From Anadara kagoshimensis (taxonomy: Eukaryota > Mollusca > Bivalvia > Arcoida > Arcidae), in assembly GCA_021292105.1 (NCBI GenBank), contig CM037870.1:50160747-50224746 (forward strand): a DNA stretch of 64,000 nt. The letters are read 5' to 3'. Below, piece by piece: positions 14,101 to 25,990 of the stretch. The translations under genes were made by a program, and so were the position numbers. The notes under the pieces are model-generated. The model was not told where the DNA came from and ran no database searches. It saw only the letters and a list, made by a program, of their open reading frames with translations. Within the stretch, counting starts at the first letter, position 1. The number at the start of each line of letters is the position of its first letter.

Positions 14101-17100
14101 ATATATTTTGATAATAATTTTAATTTTCATTACCCATTTAGTTAACCTAAGGGAGCTTTGAGCCACTGGATCCTGGGTGCCAAAGATGTTTTTGGCATTT
14201 ACTAATTTTCGTAATTTCAAAGCAATTCTTACCTTTCTTTGATCTCTCTGCATCCAATATATTGGGAACGTTTTCCGTAATAAAAAAGGCAAAGCATATA
14301 TTTCACAAAAAAGTCAAATCCTAGTGCTTATTTCCAAAATTTGTCCAATTATTTCTTACACTCAAAGTGGGTCATAATGGAAACACATATTTTCCTCTGG
14401 CTTTGAAAATGGTAATTGAACAATTCTGTTCTTGGATAGAAACCCAAACCAACTGCATTCTTATCAGTCTTATCAGCTACTGAACAATGGCTGCAAAAAA
14501 GCAGGTGCTTGGACAGATGAAATCTAATGATACATAAAGGCCACTGATCACTCAAACCACTGGTCATACTAGCCAACGCGATCATTTATGCACATATTTT
14601 ATCGGCAAATAAATATTCACAGGTCTTGTCCAATATTATCTTTAAACTTTATGCTTTAAAGATTGTTAGAGTTTAAACAATCTTTTTACGCATCGAACTT
14701 TATTGTTTTTAGAAAAAAAAGTTTAACAGGATTTATATAGTTGCAAAGACCTATTTTAGACCTATTTTATGACATTTTAAATGATGCATTTAAATACTTG
14801 TTTCGACCATTTTAGTGTTTATCAGAAAAAAGTCAAAATTTAACTGTGTGCAGTCATGGAAATGTATATTTGCAAGAGACAAATTAAGATAAAGATTATG
14901 CTACTGTTAAGTAGCTTGATTAAATCTAGCATAGTTAGGTTCATTTAAAAACCAAGAAAAACTAGCTTGACTTGGAGTTGTTTTTTCTCTATGGCGCATA
15001 GACTAAAACACTTTGAAATAAAGTGGCAGAGATGTTGGATTTTTAAAACTGTTCAATTTTTAAGCCATCACAGGTACATGTGATAACTAATTTGGTAAAA
15101 AGGATTGCGAATCAAACACTAAAAATTCTGCATTTTGAACATTTTAATATATCTGCTTACCTGAATTTTTACACTTTAAATCCATATATATATTGCAAAG
15201 TTAATGGAATGTTCCCAATTGTAATAGAACAAAACAAGCAAGTTTTTGCGAACTTAGCATTTTCTATAAATTCTTAAATTCAGAATTTTGTTCGTATTTT
15301 CTGTTTAAAAGATCCTATATCCAGATACTGATCAACATCATTTCCTTATCATTTTACATCAGTAAATGAACAATTATTGCAAATAGCAGGTGCTGGTCCA
15401 GATGAAATCTAATAATAACGCATTGAGGACAGTGCCCTCAAAGGCAAAGGTCATCAATATAAATTAAAAGCACCTTGCACATATTTCATCGATAAATAGT
15501 GCAAATGACCTTATTGATTAAGTTTAGGCGTACTTTGAATTTATTTGAGATACTTGGAATCTTTAGCAGATACATCAGATGAAACATTAAACTGTAAAAT
15601 ATTAAATTCTTTTTACCCTTTATCTATAATTGGTGCCTAAATTTCATAATATTAATCTATGATGGTACACAAATTTGCTACTAGTCTAAATCTGAAAATC
15701 TTGAAAAATCAAGGTATACTCCCTCATGTAAAGCTTTTCATGGCTAAATTTGGTAACATGTTTTTTGGTTCTTAGGATATTTTTTCAACTCTTGGAAAAA
15801 ATGGTTTCACAATTTTGGCCTAAGCACTACTGATCAGGAATTGTATTACGAATCGACCGTATAATACTGTAAAATAAGCACTGACTATTTTACATCTGAA
15901 CGTTTTAAAGCACTGACTGAGTATTTTGGAAAATGAACCACAAGTGCTAAAGTTGTAAAATATTTTCATTTATATTTTAGGTCGTCTTTCATGACATTGC
16001 AAAAAAAAATGTTTCATTTTGTTCTAATGATTGGCTTGCGTAATTTTCACTATTATTCTTGTTTCAGTATTTTGGAAATATTTTGTTAACCTCTATTCCG
16101 TTTTCATAGATTATTTTTAATTAACTTGAAATCTCCATTTCTTGATATTGTGTTTCTGAAAAAAAGGTATTTTTTTTACATATCTATGTACCCTTTATAT
16201 GATGCAAATTTAATAGGGATTGATAAATTTATAATTACTGGCCTTTTGCTTCTTTTAAATTTTTTATGCAAAAGTAGCACATAGAAGAGGTATGCTAAAT
16301 GGTAAATATAATATTATGAATGCATAAATCCTTTGTGGTCTCACATTAGTAGTAGACCTATGAATATTGCTTGTATACAATGCAAGAGGAAGCTAACTAG
16401 ACTAGTTGATGCATAATGACATTTGTATGCTCAAATAAACAAAGATGGATGAAAAACATAATTTGTTTCTGCTAAACTTATTTACGTTTTCCTACTTCCC
16501 GTGTCCAATACATATTAATCAGCTTTGAACTCTTGACCTCAAGTAATAACTACTCCCTGGTCATTAGATATGCATTTGCATGTTAGCCTCCAGATTATAA
16601 TAAAGCTGTGCATACAATGGAGGTTTCAAAATGAAACGTGATCACGCAGTTATTGTCTCATAAGTTTGAAAAAAGGATATTTACGAGCTTTAGTACAAAG
16701 CTTCAATTTACTCTCTTTGTGCGTCAGAGCAATATCACTTACTGGTCAAGATTTAGACTATTGAAATAGACCTGTTAAATTTGTTTGGTATAGATTAATT
16801 GTTTTAAATACATAAAATGTTCTCTTGTCGTTTATTAAATAAATAGGCGATATTGAAACGTAAATTTTTTAATGAGTTTAACAAAGTATTTTTGGAGTTG
16901 GGAGATATATCTCATTAAGTAATTAGGTAGAGCCTTTATATGTGGAGCACCATGAGATGTTTGTTTCCAATATGCATAAATTAACATACCCCGATGTAAA
17001 TATATAAATATTTCTCAAATAAAGCAAAATCAAACATACTTATCCATGTTAAAATTTTATTCAACTAGTTAGAAAAAATATTACTGTCCTATGTTTTAGA

Positions 17101-19610
17101 TTCAGATTATAATTGATTATTATTTTGTATCAGGCGTGTAAATGAAAATAAAAAATTAAGCACAAATGTATATAGTTCTGGTTTAAGAATATCATTCTTA
17201 TGGGTTATTTTGTTTTCTTTATTTCCTTTATTGGAATATTTTACCTTCTAGGAAAACGATGTTTTAAGGCCGTTTAATGCTGTGACATTAACATGGGTAT
17301 AATATGTTATTTTGCCCAACATTTGTATTTTTCTCAAATGCATCATTTGCCAATTTAGCAATCCCAAATGTCTCTCATCGCAAAACATAAACATCACAAT
17401 GAATTTTATTATTAAATATTTTATTAATTAACATTATGTTAATGATTAAACTTATTATATTTTCATTTCAGTTTTTGATCGTATTGTCATTACAGTTTTG
17501 GTAATTAATTAATAAACTTATTTATTTTTTAATTTCAGCTTTTTGTGGATGACCAGATATTGTTGTTGAAATCATGTTGTATGGAAATAATGTGTTTACG
17601 TGCTTCATGTCGGTACGACAGCGAAAAGGAAACTTTAACTATGAACAATGGAATGACTTTACACAAGTCACAAGTTAAGTCTGATGGACTTGGGGTTCTT
17701 GTGGAACCAATTTTCGAATTTGCCGTCGGATTAGCAAGACTAAACTTAGATAAGACTGAAATAGCTTTACTAGCCGCCGTGTTATTAATCCAATCAGGTA
17801 AGATTTATAACATTAATTTGTCTCTTTTATACAATTTAACACTGAACATTGTATTCTTGGCTTAAGTGTTATATTACCTTATTTTAAAGTTGATTATCTC
17901 CTAGGAATTTTGTATGTAATATTGCTTTCTGAAACAAAATGGTACTTTGTTGTAAAACATAAGTGAACTTATGGTATCAAAATTTGAAACCAACAAGTTT
18001 TTGATGATTCAAAAATTGCTATATTGACAGAAAATTAAAATATAGAAATTCAAATTATATACATTTTGTATCAATAAACCTCTCCACAAAAGCGGAACAA
18101 CATATTTTAGTTATGGTAATAGTTTAATATTTTTAATTATTTTGTAATTGTTCTATTAATTATAAAACAATATCATTAAGACTTGCAATACCATCTTTGA
18201 AAATATAAAAAGAGTCAATTAGTCTTTTTTTAATGATTCTTTAGTAAAACATTCCACGATTCTTTAGTCAAACATTCCATGATTCTTTAGTCAAGCATTT
18301 CATGATTCTTTAGTAAAACATCCCACGGTTCTTTAGTCAAACATTCCACGATTCTTTAGTAAAACATTTCATGATTCTTTAGTAAAACATTTCACGGTTC
18401 TTTAGTCAAACATTCCACGATTCTTTAGTAAAACATTTCACGGTTCTTTAGTCAAACATTCCACGATTCTTTAGTAAAACATTTCATGATTCTTTAGTAA
18501 AACATTCCACGATTTTATTAAAACATTTCACGATTCTTTCATCAAACATTCCACGATTCTTTAGTAAAACATTCCATGATTCTTTAGTAAAAATTTTTAT
18601 AAAAAAAGAGTTAGTTTACCATACCTACATTGTTCACAAACTGTGTATGTTTATCTTGTGTCTCTTTTTGTTGTAAAGTGTTATTGACTGTCTCGGCTGC
18701 TGCTAAGTACATGGTGTTCAGTTACAAATTATTCCATATATATACTTATGAATATAATGCTAGAGAGAGTATTACTACTCGATTCATAAAACAAATGTTC
18801 ATTATATATATATATTAGACTCAGGAATATCGAATCAAATTAACCAACTTATTTTCGGTTTCTTTGGCAACATAACGTTACGGTATTATATTTCCAGTAT
18901 CAAATAGTAATAAAATGTCTATCATTTACATAGATGTTTATGTTCACTAACCAATACATAACACATGTATGTATACGTATGTATCTATACGACAATTACT
19001 GTCTGCATTGGTACTACAACAGACTTAAATAAAAAACATATATTTTTTCCATATATTTTCCTCATTTCAACATCTTAAAGATATTTGAATTTACAAAATT
19101 TTGGTCCGAGCACTATTGATAGGAAATTTTATTTCGAAAAGACTGTCTAGTTCTATAAAATTAAAACAAATTTAGTAATAATATTCTTGACCTATATTTG
19201 CATTATATAGAGTCTTCCATGTTTTTAAAAAACTGCCAAAATATCACTGACAGAGTATAGTAGTTTGCCGGTATATCTATGATGTCATAAATACGTAGTA
19301 GACTTATTATTATCACAATCAATAATTTGTATTTTATATTCCATTTGCAGATCGTTCTGGACTCAAGGAGCCAGAAGCTGTAGAGAAAATCCAAGATGCC
19401 ATTTTAGGTGCTTTTAAACGATATGTTGCTGAGAAAAGACCAGATCAGCCAGTACATTGGGCAAAGATTCTGATGAAGGTTACTGATTTGAGGACAATCA
19501 GCACTAGACATGCTGAACGTGTTCTGTGTATAAGACTTGATAACTCGGGTGAAATCCCTCCGCATTTGTTAGACTTATTTAATGAAGGCCAAAGCCAGGA
19601 GTTCTTCTAA
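2703..19610 (+). CDS. TR: Thyroid hormone receptor (NR1A nuclear receptor), six 3' coding exons
   Basis: Exons 2703-2818, 4427-4568, 7273-7475, 11941-12066, 17539-17797 and 19351-19610 join in frame with AG/GT junctions to give 368 codons up to TAA. Seen: a YIPSY-type lead-in, the two-zinc-finger DNA-binding domain with [15 protein letters not shown] and P-box CEGCKG, the RKLIEENR C-terminal extension, and a complete ligand-binding domain including [15 protein letters not shown] and the ILMKVTDLR block. Family knowledge: TR/NR1A receptors bind DNA as RXR heterodimers and activate or repress target genes in the nucleus. Against vertebrate TRbeta (from memory), hormone-contact residues equivalent to Arg316, Arg320, Asn331 and His435 are kept, but Arg282 is Lys. 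Helix 12 reads [11 protein letters not shown] and is followed by a short extra tail. The A/B domain and start codon were not found. RAR and other NR1 receptors are less likely because the whole DBD follows TR. Confidence 0.95.
3827..3858. repeat. (GA)n microsatellite in TR intron
   Basis: Uninterrupted GA dinucleotide run between the two zinc-finger exons. Confidence 0.9.
4427..4568 (+). CDS. TR: TR exon: second zinc finger
   Basis: This exon runs from a TTGCAG acceptor to a GTAAGC donor and encodes [10 protein letters not shown] followed by the second Cys4 finger ([11 protein letters not shown]) and the start of the C-terminal extension. It leaves one base of a split Leu codon. Confidence 0.95.
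5812..5844. repeat. (AC)n microsatellite in TR intron
   Basis: Uninterrupted CA dinucleotide run in the intron after 4568. Confidence 0.9.
7273..7475 (+). CDS. TR: TR exon: hinge (D domain)
   Basis: Acceptor TTTCAG, donor GTAAGG. It encodes a very basic [16 protein letters not shown] stretch (DNA contact and nuclear localisation in the family), then a Ser/Asp-rich hinge and the beginning of the ligand-binding domain ([12 protein letters not shown]). Confidence 0.92.
8320..8510 (+). repeat. Dispersed repeat R1, copy 1
   Basis: Shares a core (AGCTAAAC-AGGAGGTGCTTAC, then a TCTCACTTC-type block and GTTCACGTGTTTAA) with copies near 26.6, 31.6, 33.7, 36.1, 36.5 and 49.1 kb. No terminal inverted repeat was seen, so its class is unknown. 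Confidence 0.7.
8593..8848. mobile_element. MITE with ~30-bp terminal inverted repeats
   Basis: The left end TATAGGTAAACAACATTGAC is almost perfectly complementary to the right end (one mismatch in the first 25 bases). The inverted repeat continues through a second TTGACCTTT block. A TA target duplication is possible, suggesting a Tc1/mariner-mobilised non-autonomous element. A diverged copy lies at about 28535-28750. Confidence 0.7.
9400..11640. repeat. Decayed tandem duplication in TR intron
   Basis: Blocks such as ATGTTTCATGGTTAGAAATG at 9811 recur at 10854, and the block around 10104 recurs near 11181, an offset of 1.04-1.08 kb with many differences. A partial third copy begins near 10550. 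It looks old and noncoding. Confidence 0.65.
11087..11142. repeat. (CT)n(CA)n microsatellite
   Basis: Long CT run followed by four CA units. Confidence 0.9.
11941..12066 (+). CDS. TR: TR exon: ligand-binding domain helices 2-3
   Basis: A phase 0-0 exon of 42 codons. [21 protein letters not shown] aligns with the vertebrate helix 3 segment; the Arg that contacts the hormone carboxylate (TRbeta Arg282) is Lys here. Confidence 0.92.
12067..17538 (+). other. TR intron, mostly unique AT-rich DNA
   Basis: No exon recognised. One diverged direct duplication is visible: a segment near 14480-14640 (AGCAGGTGCT ... AGATGAAATCTAAT) resembles 15375-15530. Confidence 0.55.
17539..17797 (+). CDS. TR: TR exon: ligand-binding domain helices 3-8
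   Basis: A TTTCAG acceptor opens phase 0 and a GTAAGA donor closes phase 1. It encodes [27 protein letters not shown] (two pocket Arg), LTMNNGM (pocket Asn) and [14 protein letters not shown]. Confidence 0.95.
17798..19350 (+). other. Last TR intron with minisatellite
   Basis: Noncoding, AT-rich; its only clear structure is the 23-bp minisatellite at 18234-18591. Confidence 0.6.
18234..18591. repeat. 23-bp minisatellite, about 15 copies
   Basis: Tandem units of the form GATTCTTTAGTAAAACATT plus CCAC/TCAT differ mainly at A/C in 'GTAAAA/GTCAAA' and in the last four bases, giving at least two interleaved variants. Confidence 0.9.
19351..19610 (+). CDS. TR: TR terminal coding exon: helices 9-12 and stop
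   Basis: Starts after TTTGCAG with a Gly/Asp-split codon ([15 protein letters not shown]). It contains [19 protein letters not shown] with the pocket His and ends [11 protein letters not shown] plus six residues before TAA. The C-terminus is a little longer than the vertebrate receptors, which end just after helix 12. Confidence 0.95.
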
Positions 19611-21120
19611 AACAGTATTTGTGAATGTTGTGTTGACAGCTTTAGTGGTGTTTTAGTAGCCAGCTTACTGAGAAACTGACTGTTGGTTTAAATCGCCATC
19701 TTTATGTGATATTTATTATTCATCATCCATTGAGTGCTGATACCATGAAGGTTTTGTTAATTATGTCTTGACAAAGATTGCTTACAACTTTGGTAATATG
19801 TCTTGACTAAGATTGCTTAAAACTACGGTATCGTGACATGACTTAGATTGCGTTAAACTTTGGTTTCGTTGTTGTATCAAATATTCTTACTAAAATACTT
19901 TAAAAGTAAAATTCTATAGTCAGTTAAATGAACCGTAATCAGTATCGATGTAATTGTTGTTGTCAAACAAATGACAGGCAGGGTAACTGTATTTGTTAAA
20001 ATATTATTGAAGTATTTACCTAGCTAAGCTAAACTTTTGTAAAATGCTTATACTGTGAATGCTAATATAGCTTAACTCGAGTCAGTATTGTATCGTAGAT
20101 TTAAAGGTCCCCGAAATATTGGTGCAAAAAGCGTTTAAAAAGCATTTAATGTTTTGAAAGAGAGAAACGTACTTGATACCGTTAGGGAAGTCGCCGCAGG
20201 AAGTAAAAGTGCAATATGAACTTTTGTGTGAATGGAGATACCCGTTGGTCTCTACTTTATAAACATCCGTCTCCATTGACAACTATGATAATATAAAAAT
20301 GGATGACGTAAAGGACGGCGTGGTAAACAATGATTAATAGGTTACTTAGTGTCTAGCCTTAATTGAGAATAAGTACAGAAGCTTCCGTTAGAAGAAAAAA
20401 TGACCATGGTATTTTTTAAAAATTTTCTTAGAAGTCATTATAATATTTATTTCATTCATCTTGGATAAAAATAATATTAAAATTTACAAATTTATATTTG
20501 TATGTTAATTAATGCAAATTTACCTTGGACAAAATAATCTTGAAAATTCATTCAAAATATTTAGGTACCAAAATATTCAAAGGATTTTGTCAGTTTAGTT
20601 GTATAAGGGAAAATTTACATGTAAGCTTAGTATTCTATATGTTATAGGTGACTAAAATTGTCTGCCAATGGTGCTTAATTGTACATGCCTCGTGTGTAAA
20701 TAATTCATATGTTTTTAATCTTTAATAAGAGGATGATAGTTCGAAAATTATCTCAATTAAATTTTGAATACCAAATATCAAAACAGAATTTTAATTAACT
20801 GCTTTAACCATTATTTTCTTAAAACATTTTAAACCTTTGAAAAGAAAATAATGGTTCGAAAATTACCTTTAGTTAATTTTTAAATGCCAAATATAAGAAA
20901 ATAACCGCTTTAGTTATCATTATTTTTTCAAAACATCTTAATTGAATTTTAAATAACCGCTTTAAAGATAATTATTTTTAAAAAAAACATGATTGGATTT
21001 TGAATCATCGTTTTAAAGAGCATTATTTACCTAACATCTTGATGTTGATTTTTCAGCAATGATGCTTCTATTAAAATAGTGTATAAAATATTGGTAATGA
21101 AATAAACGTTTCAAAACAAC
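19611..21120 (+). other. TR 3' untranslated region (inferred)
   Basis: AT-rich sequence without a convincing ORF follows the stop codon. An AATAAA at 21101-21106 is a good candidate poly(A) signal because it lies just before the oppositely oriented terminal exon at 21278. Earlier sites could also be used. Confidence 0.5.
21101..21106 (+). terminator. Candidate poly(A) signal of the TR transcript
   Basis: AATAAA on the + strand, about 1.5 kb after the TR stop and about 40 bases from minus-strand AATAAA motifs near 21143-21157, as expected for two converging transcripts. Confidence 0.4.
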
Positions 21121-21277
21121 AGAAAATACATTAAAAATACAAACTATTTATTATTTATTTTTTTCAAATATTTTACAAAATAAATTTGAAGACGAACATC
21201 TTGTTGCTTATTCCAACACTCAAAGGTAATACTTCAAATTTTTCATTATTTACTATGTACATGGAAACTATTTTAAG

Positions 21278-21414
21278 CTAAGACAACACTTCTTGTTTTC
21301 TTGGTCTTTCATATTCGGAACACCAGCGTACCACACGATATCCACCACTTACAGCTGTGTAGAACATAATGGAATAGAACAATCTGACATTTTTCGGTAA
21401 CATTGACGTCAATC
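21278..21414 (-). CDS. Terminal coding exon of an unidentified minus-strand gene
   Basis: Read on the minus strand, an acceptor (TATTCTAG) opens 45 codons ending in TAG at 21278-21280. The peptide includes GLTSMLPKNVRLFYS, a short hydrophobic FYTAVSGGY segment and a basic/acidic tail (RWCSEYERPRKQE). AATAAA motifs on the minus strand about 125-135 bases past the stop would supply the poly(A) signal. Base and codon use look coding against the AT-rich flanks. I do not recognise the family. Upstream exons were not traced with confidence, and the candidate at 25.73-25.99 kb does not have an obviously matching splice phase. Confidence 0.55.
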
Positions 21415-23566
21415 CTAGAATATGGAAAATACGAGTTTTATATCCATGGCAATTGAAGAAGTATCACGTGGCACGCTGACACACAATTGGTAAATTTTTG
21501 TTTTTGTATGATATAAATTAATTTTAATGTAGTCATAGTGATCTTGTAAATTGGTTGTATAATAAGTATTGAAGATGTGTGTATGAGAGTATGAAGTTTA
21601 AATGATAAAAACATCAATTAATCAATAAAATCAACGATATTCTTCAACATTAGGGCATTAATGATGATGACTGTTTTATCATTGGTTCTATATGGTTAGA
21701 AAACATGTTATATGTTTGAAAATTGGAACAAATGGTCAATATAGCCTGCTTGTGTGAAGATGAAATAAGTGTTGAAATAGGTATGTGAGCTTTCAAAAAC
21801 TGCACGATGTTATTTACGTCATCGTTTCATTAATGGACGACCTAATTGATATTTTACCAAAGCGAAATACATGTAGTACTTTGTAATAAATTACAATACT
21901 ATACACTGCTATCCATAAATTATTATACACGTTTAAAACTAGACTGCAAATCTTCACAAAATCAAATGGTTTCAACAAAATTCTGCTAAAATGGAGTAAT
22001 TATTAAATTCAATAGTATTTATATCTTGAAATTATAAAAAATGTTTTCTCTTAAATATGAAAAAAATTCCAAGAATTTTTTTTTCGAGACAAACAACTTT
22101 TTGCATACATTTAGATCAGAAACAATTCAGCAAAAGCATTAATATTTCAAATCTATGGATGATACTTGTTATGTTTATTGTGATATAAAGTATAGCAAAT
22201 AAAAATTTGTATTTATTTATGGATGGCAATGTATAATAGAAGTTATTCCAAACATTTATTAGATTTTTCCAAAAAACATGAAAGAATTGGGGCTTTTCAG
22301 TTCATATTGTTCAATTTTTCACAATATGCCACACATTTGATTTTTATTATTATTTCGAAAAACTGCACTTTAAAATGTTTGTTATAATCAAAAACTAACT
22401 TGCCAATGTTATTTACAATTTAAATATAAGCTCAATCAGACGTAATCAAAACTGCTTACAATGAATGCCAAATTAAAATTTCAATTGAAATGTAGTTTTT
22501 ACAAAAAAAAACATTGAATAACTTATATTTGGTTTTTATATAATATTGAAACTTATATTTGGTTTTATAAAATATTGAATATTTAATTAAAATTGCTGAA
22601 TATTGCCCTCAGGAAACTTGATAAATTTGCTATGATCATTTATGGTGTTTTGGTTATGTATGGGTGTTGATGTAGTAGGTTATGTATTTATGCGTGACTG
22701 AATTGCACAATTCTTATTCATTTTCCTGTAAAATGTACCACGTGGTTTCTTATATAAAACAGTAAATAGGTGAATGCACATACGAAATTTTAAAAAGAAT
22801 GTTAGTATTTTGTCGCAAACTTTATTTTTTATTCTTTGAAACTGTAGCACCCTTTATCGGAATTAATTACGTTACGAAACCCGTCTTAAAGGGTAATTTG
22901 TCTTTTTCGATTCTTTTTGTGAAAATTATGTATTGTTCTAAAAATAGCAAAACCAAAGAGACGCAATATATTTTGAGATTTTATTTTACTGATACCAAAG
23001 TAGAATGAATTTAAAATTCCTATTGGCTTTAAACAATAAACAACGGTTTTAAGCATGAATGGCATTTATGTGTGGAAGTTCTGTTTAAATGTGATGGTTG
23101 AGTATTTTGCGTATTTTAAATGTTATTTGTATATTTTCTAAAAGTTTTGTGAGAGAACGATTCTTGACTAAAACTATACAATAAGTTCTACCTCATTAAC
23201 GCATGTTTCATGTAATATATGTAATATTTGTACAAATTTGTTGTTATATATGTGTGTCAACCTTAGCAGATGAATGACACAAAATAATACATTAAACTTG
23301 TTCTTGGATAAATGTAAAATAAAGCCAAAAGAAAGCAGAAAGCAGCTTCAAACACTAGAAGTACGGGTTGATTAAACTTACGTAAAAAGAAGTTTAGACA
23401 TTAATGCAAGATGCATTTTACATTTCTTGCGTTGGTCTGTGTTCGATTGTGAAATATGTAACATTTTCAAATATAATGATTTAATGTAATTTTTGTATTT
23501 ATTGCCAAACATTGTTTCAATTTTAATGTGTAATAGGATACGTAATTATTGTGAAGTTTATTAATT

Positions 23567-23880
23567 CAAATGATAGTTGTTTGCAGCTGCCGTGAATGCT
23601 ATATACTCGCCTACCCATCGTTTTAGATAAACATATTTCAGTCTAACTTGTTAAAGCTTTCTGTCATAAAAATAGTTCTTTAAAATCTAATATAAATACA
23701 TTTGTCTATCCGTCTAAATGAATTTCGTGTTTAATATTTTTGAATTTGAAAAAGCTATTTACTCAAATGATGTTTGTTTGAAGTACATAATATATATTCG
23801 CCTACCCATCATCGTTTTAGATAAACATATTTCAGTGTAACTTGTTAAGGCTTTCTGTCATAAAAATTGAATTCTTATTT
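23567..23880. repeat. Diverged direct duplication, 197-bp offset
   Basis: The segment starting CAAATGAT at 23567 with CGCCTACCCATC, TTTTAGATAAACATATTTCA and TTTCTGTCATAAAAA recurs from 23764 with substitutions and small indels. Confidence 0.8.
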
Positions 23881-24406
23881 TAATACATTTTTGAATTCGT
23901 CTAAAATTTCGGGTTTAATATTTTCAAATTAAAATTTTTTTAGAACAAACCCACAATTATCGATAGGTGTTTTGTCGTTTTGTCTTCCGAATTGGTTTTT
24001 GTTTTAGATTTTCTAATTGTCTTATTCACAAGACGCATTTGTCTATTTTTGTCATATACAATGTATATGCTTGATTTTTCACTTTCCATATGTTCTGTCT
24101 CCGATTCAACATTTTAAAATTTATGTCTAAGTATTAAGATTGATCACGAAAGCAAATTAAAAAACTATGAAATAGAAGTAGTAGAAAAACACCACCTTGC
24201 TGGACACAAATAGGAATGTTTGGAATAGTTATGATTAATGCACATAAGAAGTGCTCTTTTAGTGCTTGATAATACTTGATGTTGAAAAAGTATTTTCTAT
24301 TCCCAGTGTAAGTGTTGAACTAAACTAGTAGCTGATAATGTATAAAACTTCCTTTGCTTTACATTTAAATCATTGCACTAATCAGGTATATTCAAGGTTT
24401 TCAGAC

Positions 24407-24408
<2 letters not shown>

Positions 24409-24466
<58 letters not shown>
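24409..24466. repeat. (TA)n microsatellite
   Basis: Uninterrupted TA run of nearly 60 bases, followed by a short imperfect TATATA tail. Confidence 0.95.
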
Positions 24467-24467
<1 letters not shown>

Positions 24468-25142
24468 GGTATATATAGCATTGTGTTTAATGTAAATTTA
24501 TTTAATCCAAAAATCAAAATGCATTATTGTAGTTGATATTGTCCCAGTGGAATAACACATGAACCGGTGCTCAAGACAGAGGTTTGTTAACTCTGTTAAT
24601 AAATGTAATATACGTAATAGTCAAATACATTTGTATGTTAAATTTTGTATTGTGTTGTTTGTTCATTTCAATATTTCTTTCACACACTGGTTGTTCAGAT
24701 GGATGTCTTATGTCAAAATAAGCATAAAACTATTCCCCGCCCTTTGGAATAAACAAACGTCAGTCTTCAATTTCAAATACAGTTTGTGATGTCTGAATAC
24801 AAAATAAAATAATCTTGACTTGAGACAATCACTCACTGTTTATTGCCATAAAGACATCCCATTCTAACTATGATTACAACTTCACTTTGTGATATCTTGA
24901 TAAACAAGTAAGTGAAATAATTCCAGACACCCTATCATTATTATATTAAGGTTTAAGAGGAAACGAACAAATAAGTGGTTCCTCATCTTAACAAAAATCA
25001 AAGCAAATCCATTCATATTGAAACATCACCAACAATGAACTGTACAGTGAAATAAATTGCATGCAATAAAAACTTTAGATATCCGCTTACTTACAATCAG
25101 TGATCCTAGAAACTGATCATTTGAACTACCATACACCGAACA

Positions 25143-25384
25143 GGGCCCAGTTTTTCGAAGCTGGTTTAGTTTAATCAGTATTAAACACAAATTAAAAACA
25201 ATAATAAAATCAACATAACATCATCGAATTGATATTTTTATAACAATTTGCTTTAGTTTGGTAAAATTCTATCTATTTTTGAAATTTTCAATTTTATTTT
25301 CACAACATAATTGAAATTATGCAAAATTTAAATTTTGATAAACCTGTTGATTAAAATAACCAAGCTTCGAACAACTGCCTCCTG
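25143..25384. mobile_element. MITE with imperfect terminal inverted repeats
   Basis: The left end (GGGCCCAGTTTTTCGAAGC ... TTTAATCA) is the imperfect inverse complement of the right end (TGATTAAAATAACCAAGCTT ... CCTGG). The interior is about 150 bp and noncoding. Superfamily not assigned. Confidence 0.6.
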
Positions 25385-25730
25385 GTGTGTTTAATTATTA
25401 TCGGACCATATACGAAACAATTAGACTTTGTTTCATACAAACAAGTTAAATACGTTGATCAATATTCAGCACATTACAGTACCCGGGCCCGTATTGTTTC
25501 ATGTTCTTGGTTGCTTTTGTCAAGTATATTTTTCAGCTATACGTGACTTTCTGCAGGCACCTTTAATTTCTAGAACTTGCAACTAAATACCATCTACAAT
25601 TTTATACTAAATGGTTTCTGTGTTGCTAGCAGTTTTTTATACGTGGGTGTTCAGAAAACGTTCAAGACGTTTACACTTTATTTTATCTTGCCGTTTGTAA
25701 AACCCATTTCAACTGCAATTCTGAGGGAGA

Positions 25731-25990
25731 CTATTCACGTGTGATGAAGCAATTTGTGCCACACCGAACTCTTAAATCAAGACGGAGTAGACGAGCATCT
25801 CCAACCAAACCGGGAATGATAAAGTTTTTGATATTTTGTGGAACATTCTGCTCAGCTATTTTGTCAGTTTGAAGAAGGGAACTTACACTTGGTAACAGCC
25901 ACGCACCAAAGAACACGCCAAAGTTAATGGAAAAACAGCCAAACAAAACGATGAAAAGAAAAAGCAAACGCACATGAGGATAACCGTCTC
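25731..25990 (-). CDS. Possible exon with a hydrophobic segment; unidentified
   Basis: On the minus strand an open stretch encodes a hydrophobic core (LLFLFIVLFGCFSINFGVFF) then a polar part ending GTNCFITRE and TAG at 25731. There is no in-frame ATG before the hydrophobic segment, so it can only be coding if spliced from upstream. A strong donor-like AGT/GTAAGT at about 25883 would end such an exon right after LLPS. It could be a signal anchor or TM exon of a minus-strand gene, or chance. The family is not recognised. Confidence 0.3.

Larger units (their letters stand above)
21415..25142. other. AT-rich noncoding stretch
   Basis: No gene recognised on either strand. Contains a roughly 115-bp direct duplication with 197-bp offset (from 23567 and from 23764) and a long TA run at 24409-24466. 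May be intron of the minus-strand gene ending at 21278. Confidence 0.5.

Noticed and set aside
14083-14585. Two minus-strand ORFs of 69 and 78 residues
   Set aside because: They overlap a diverged direct duplication (copy near 15.4 kb) in which the frame is not preserved.
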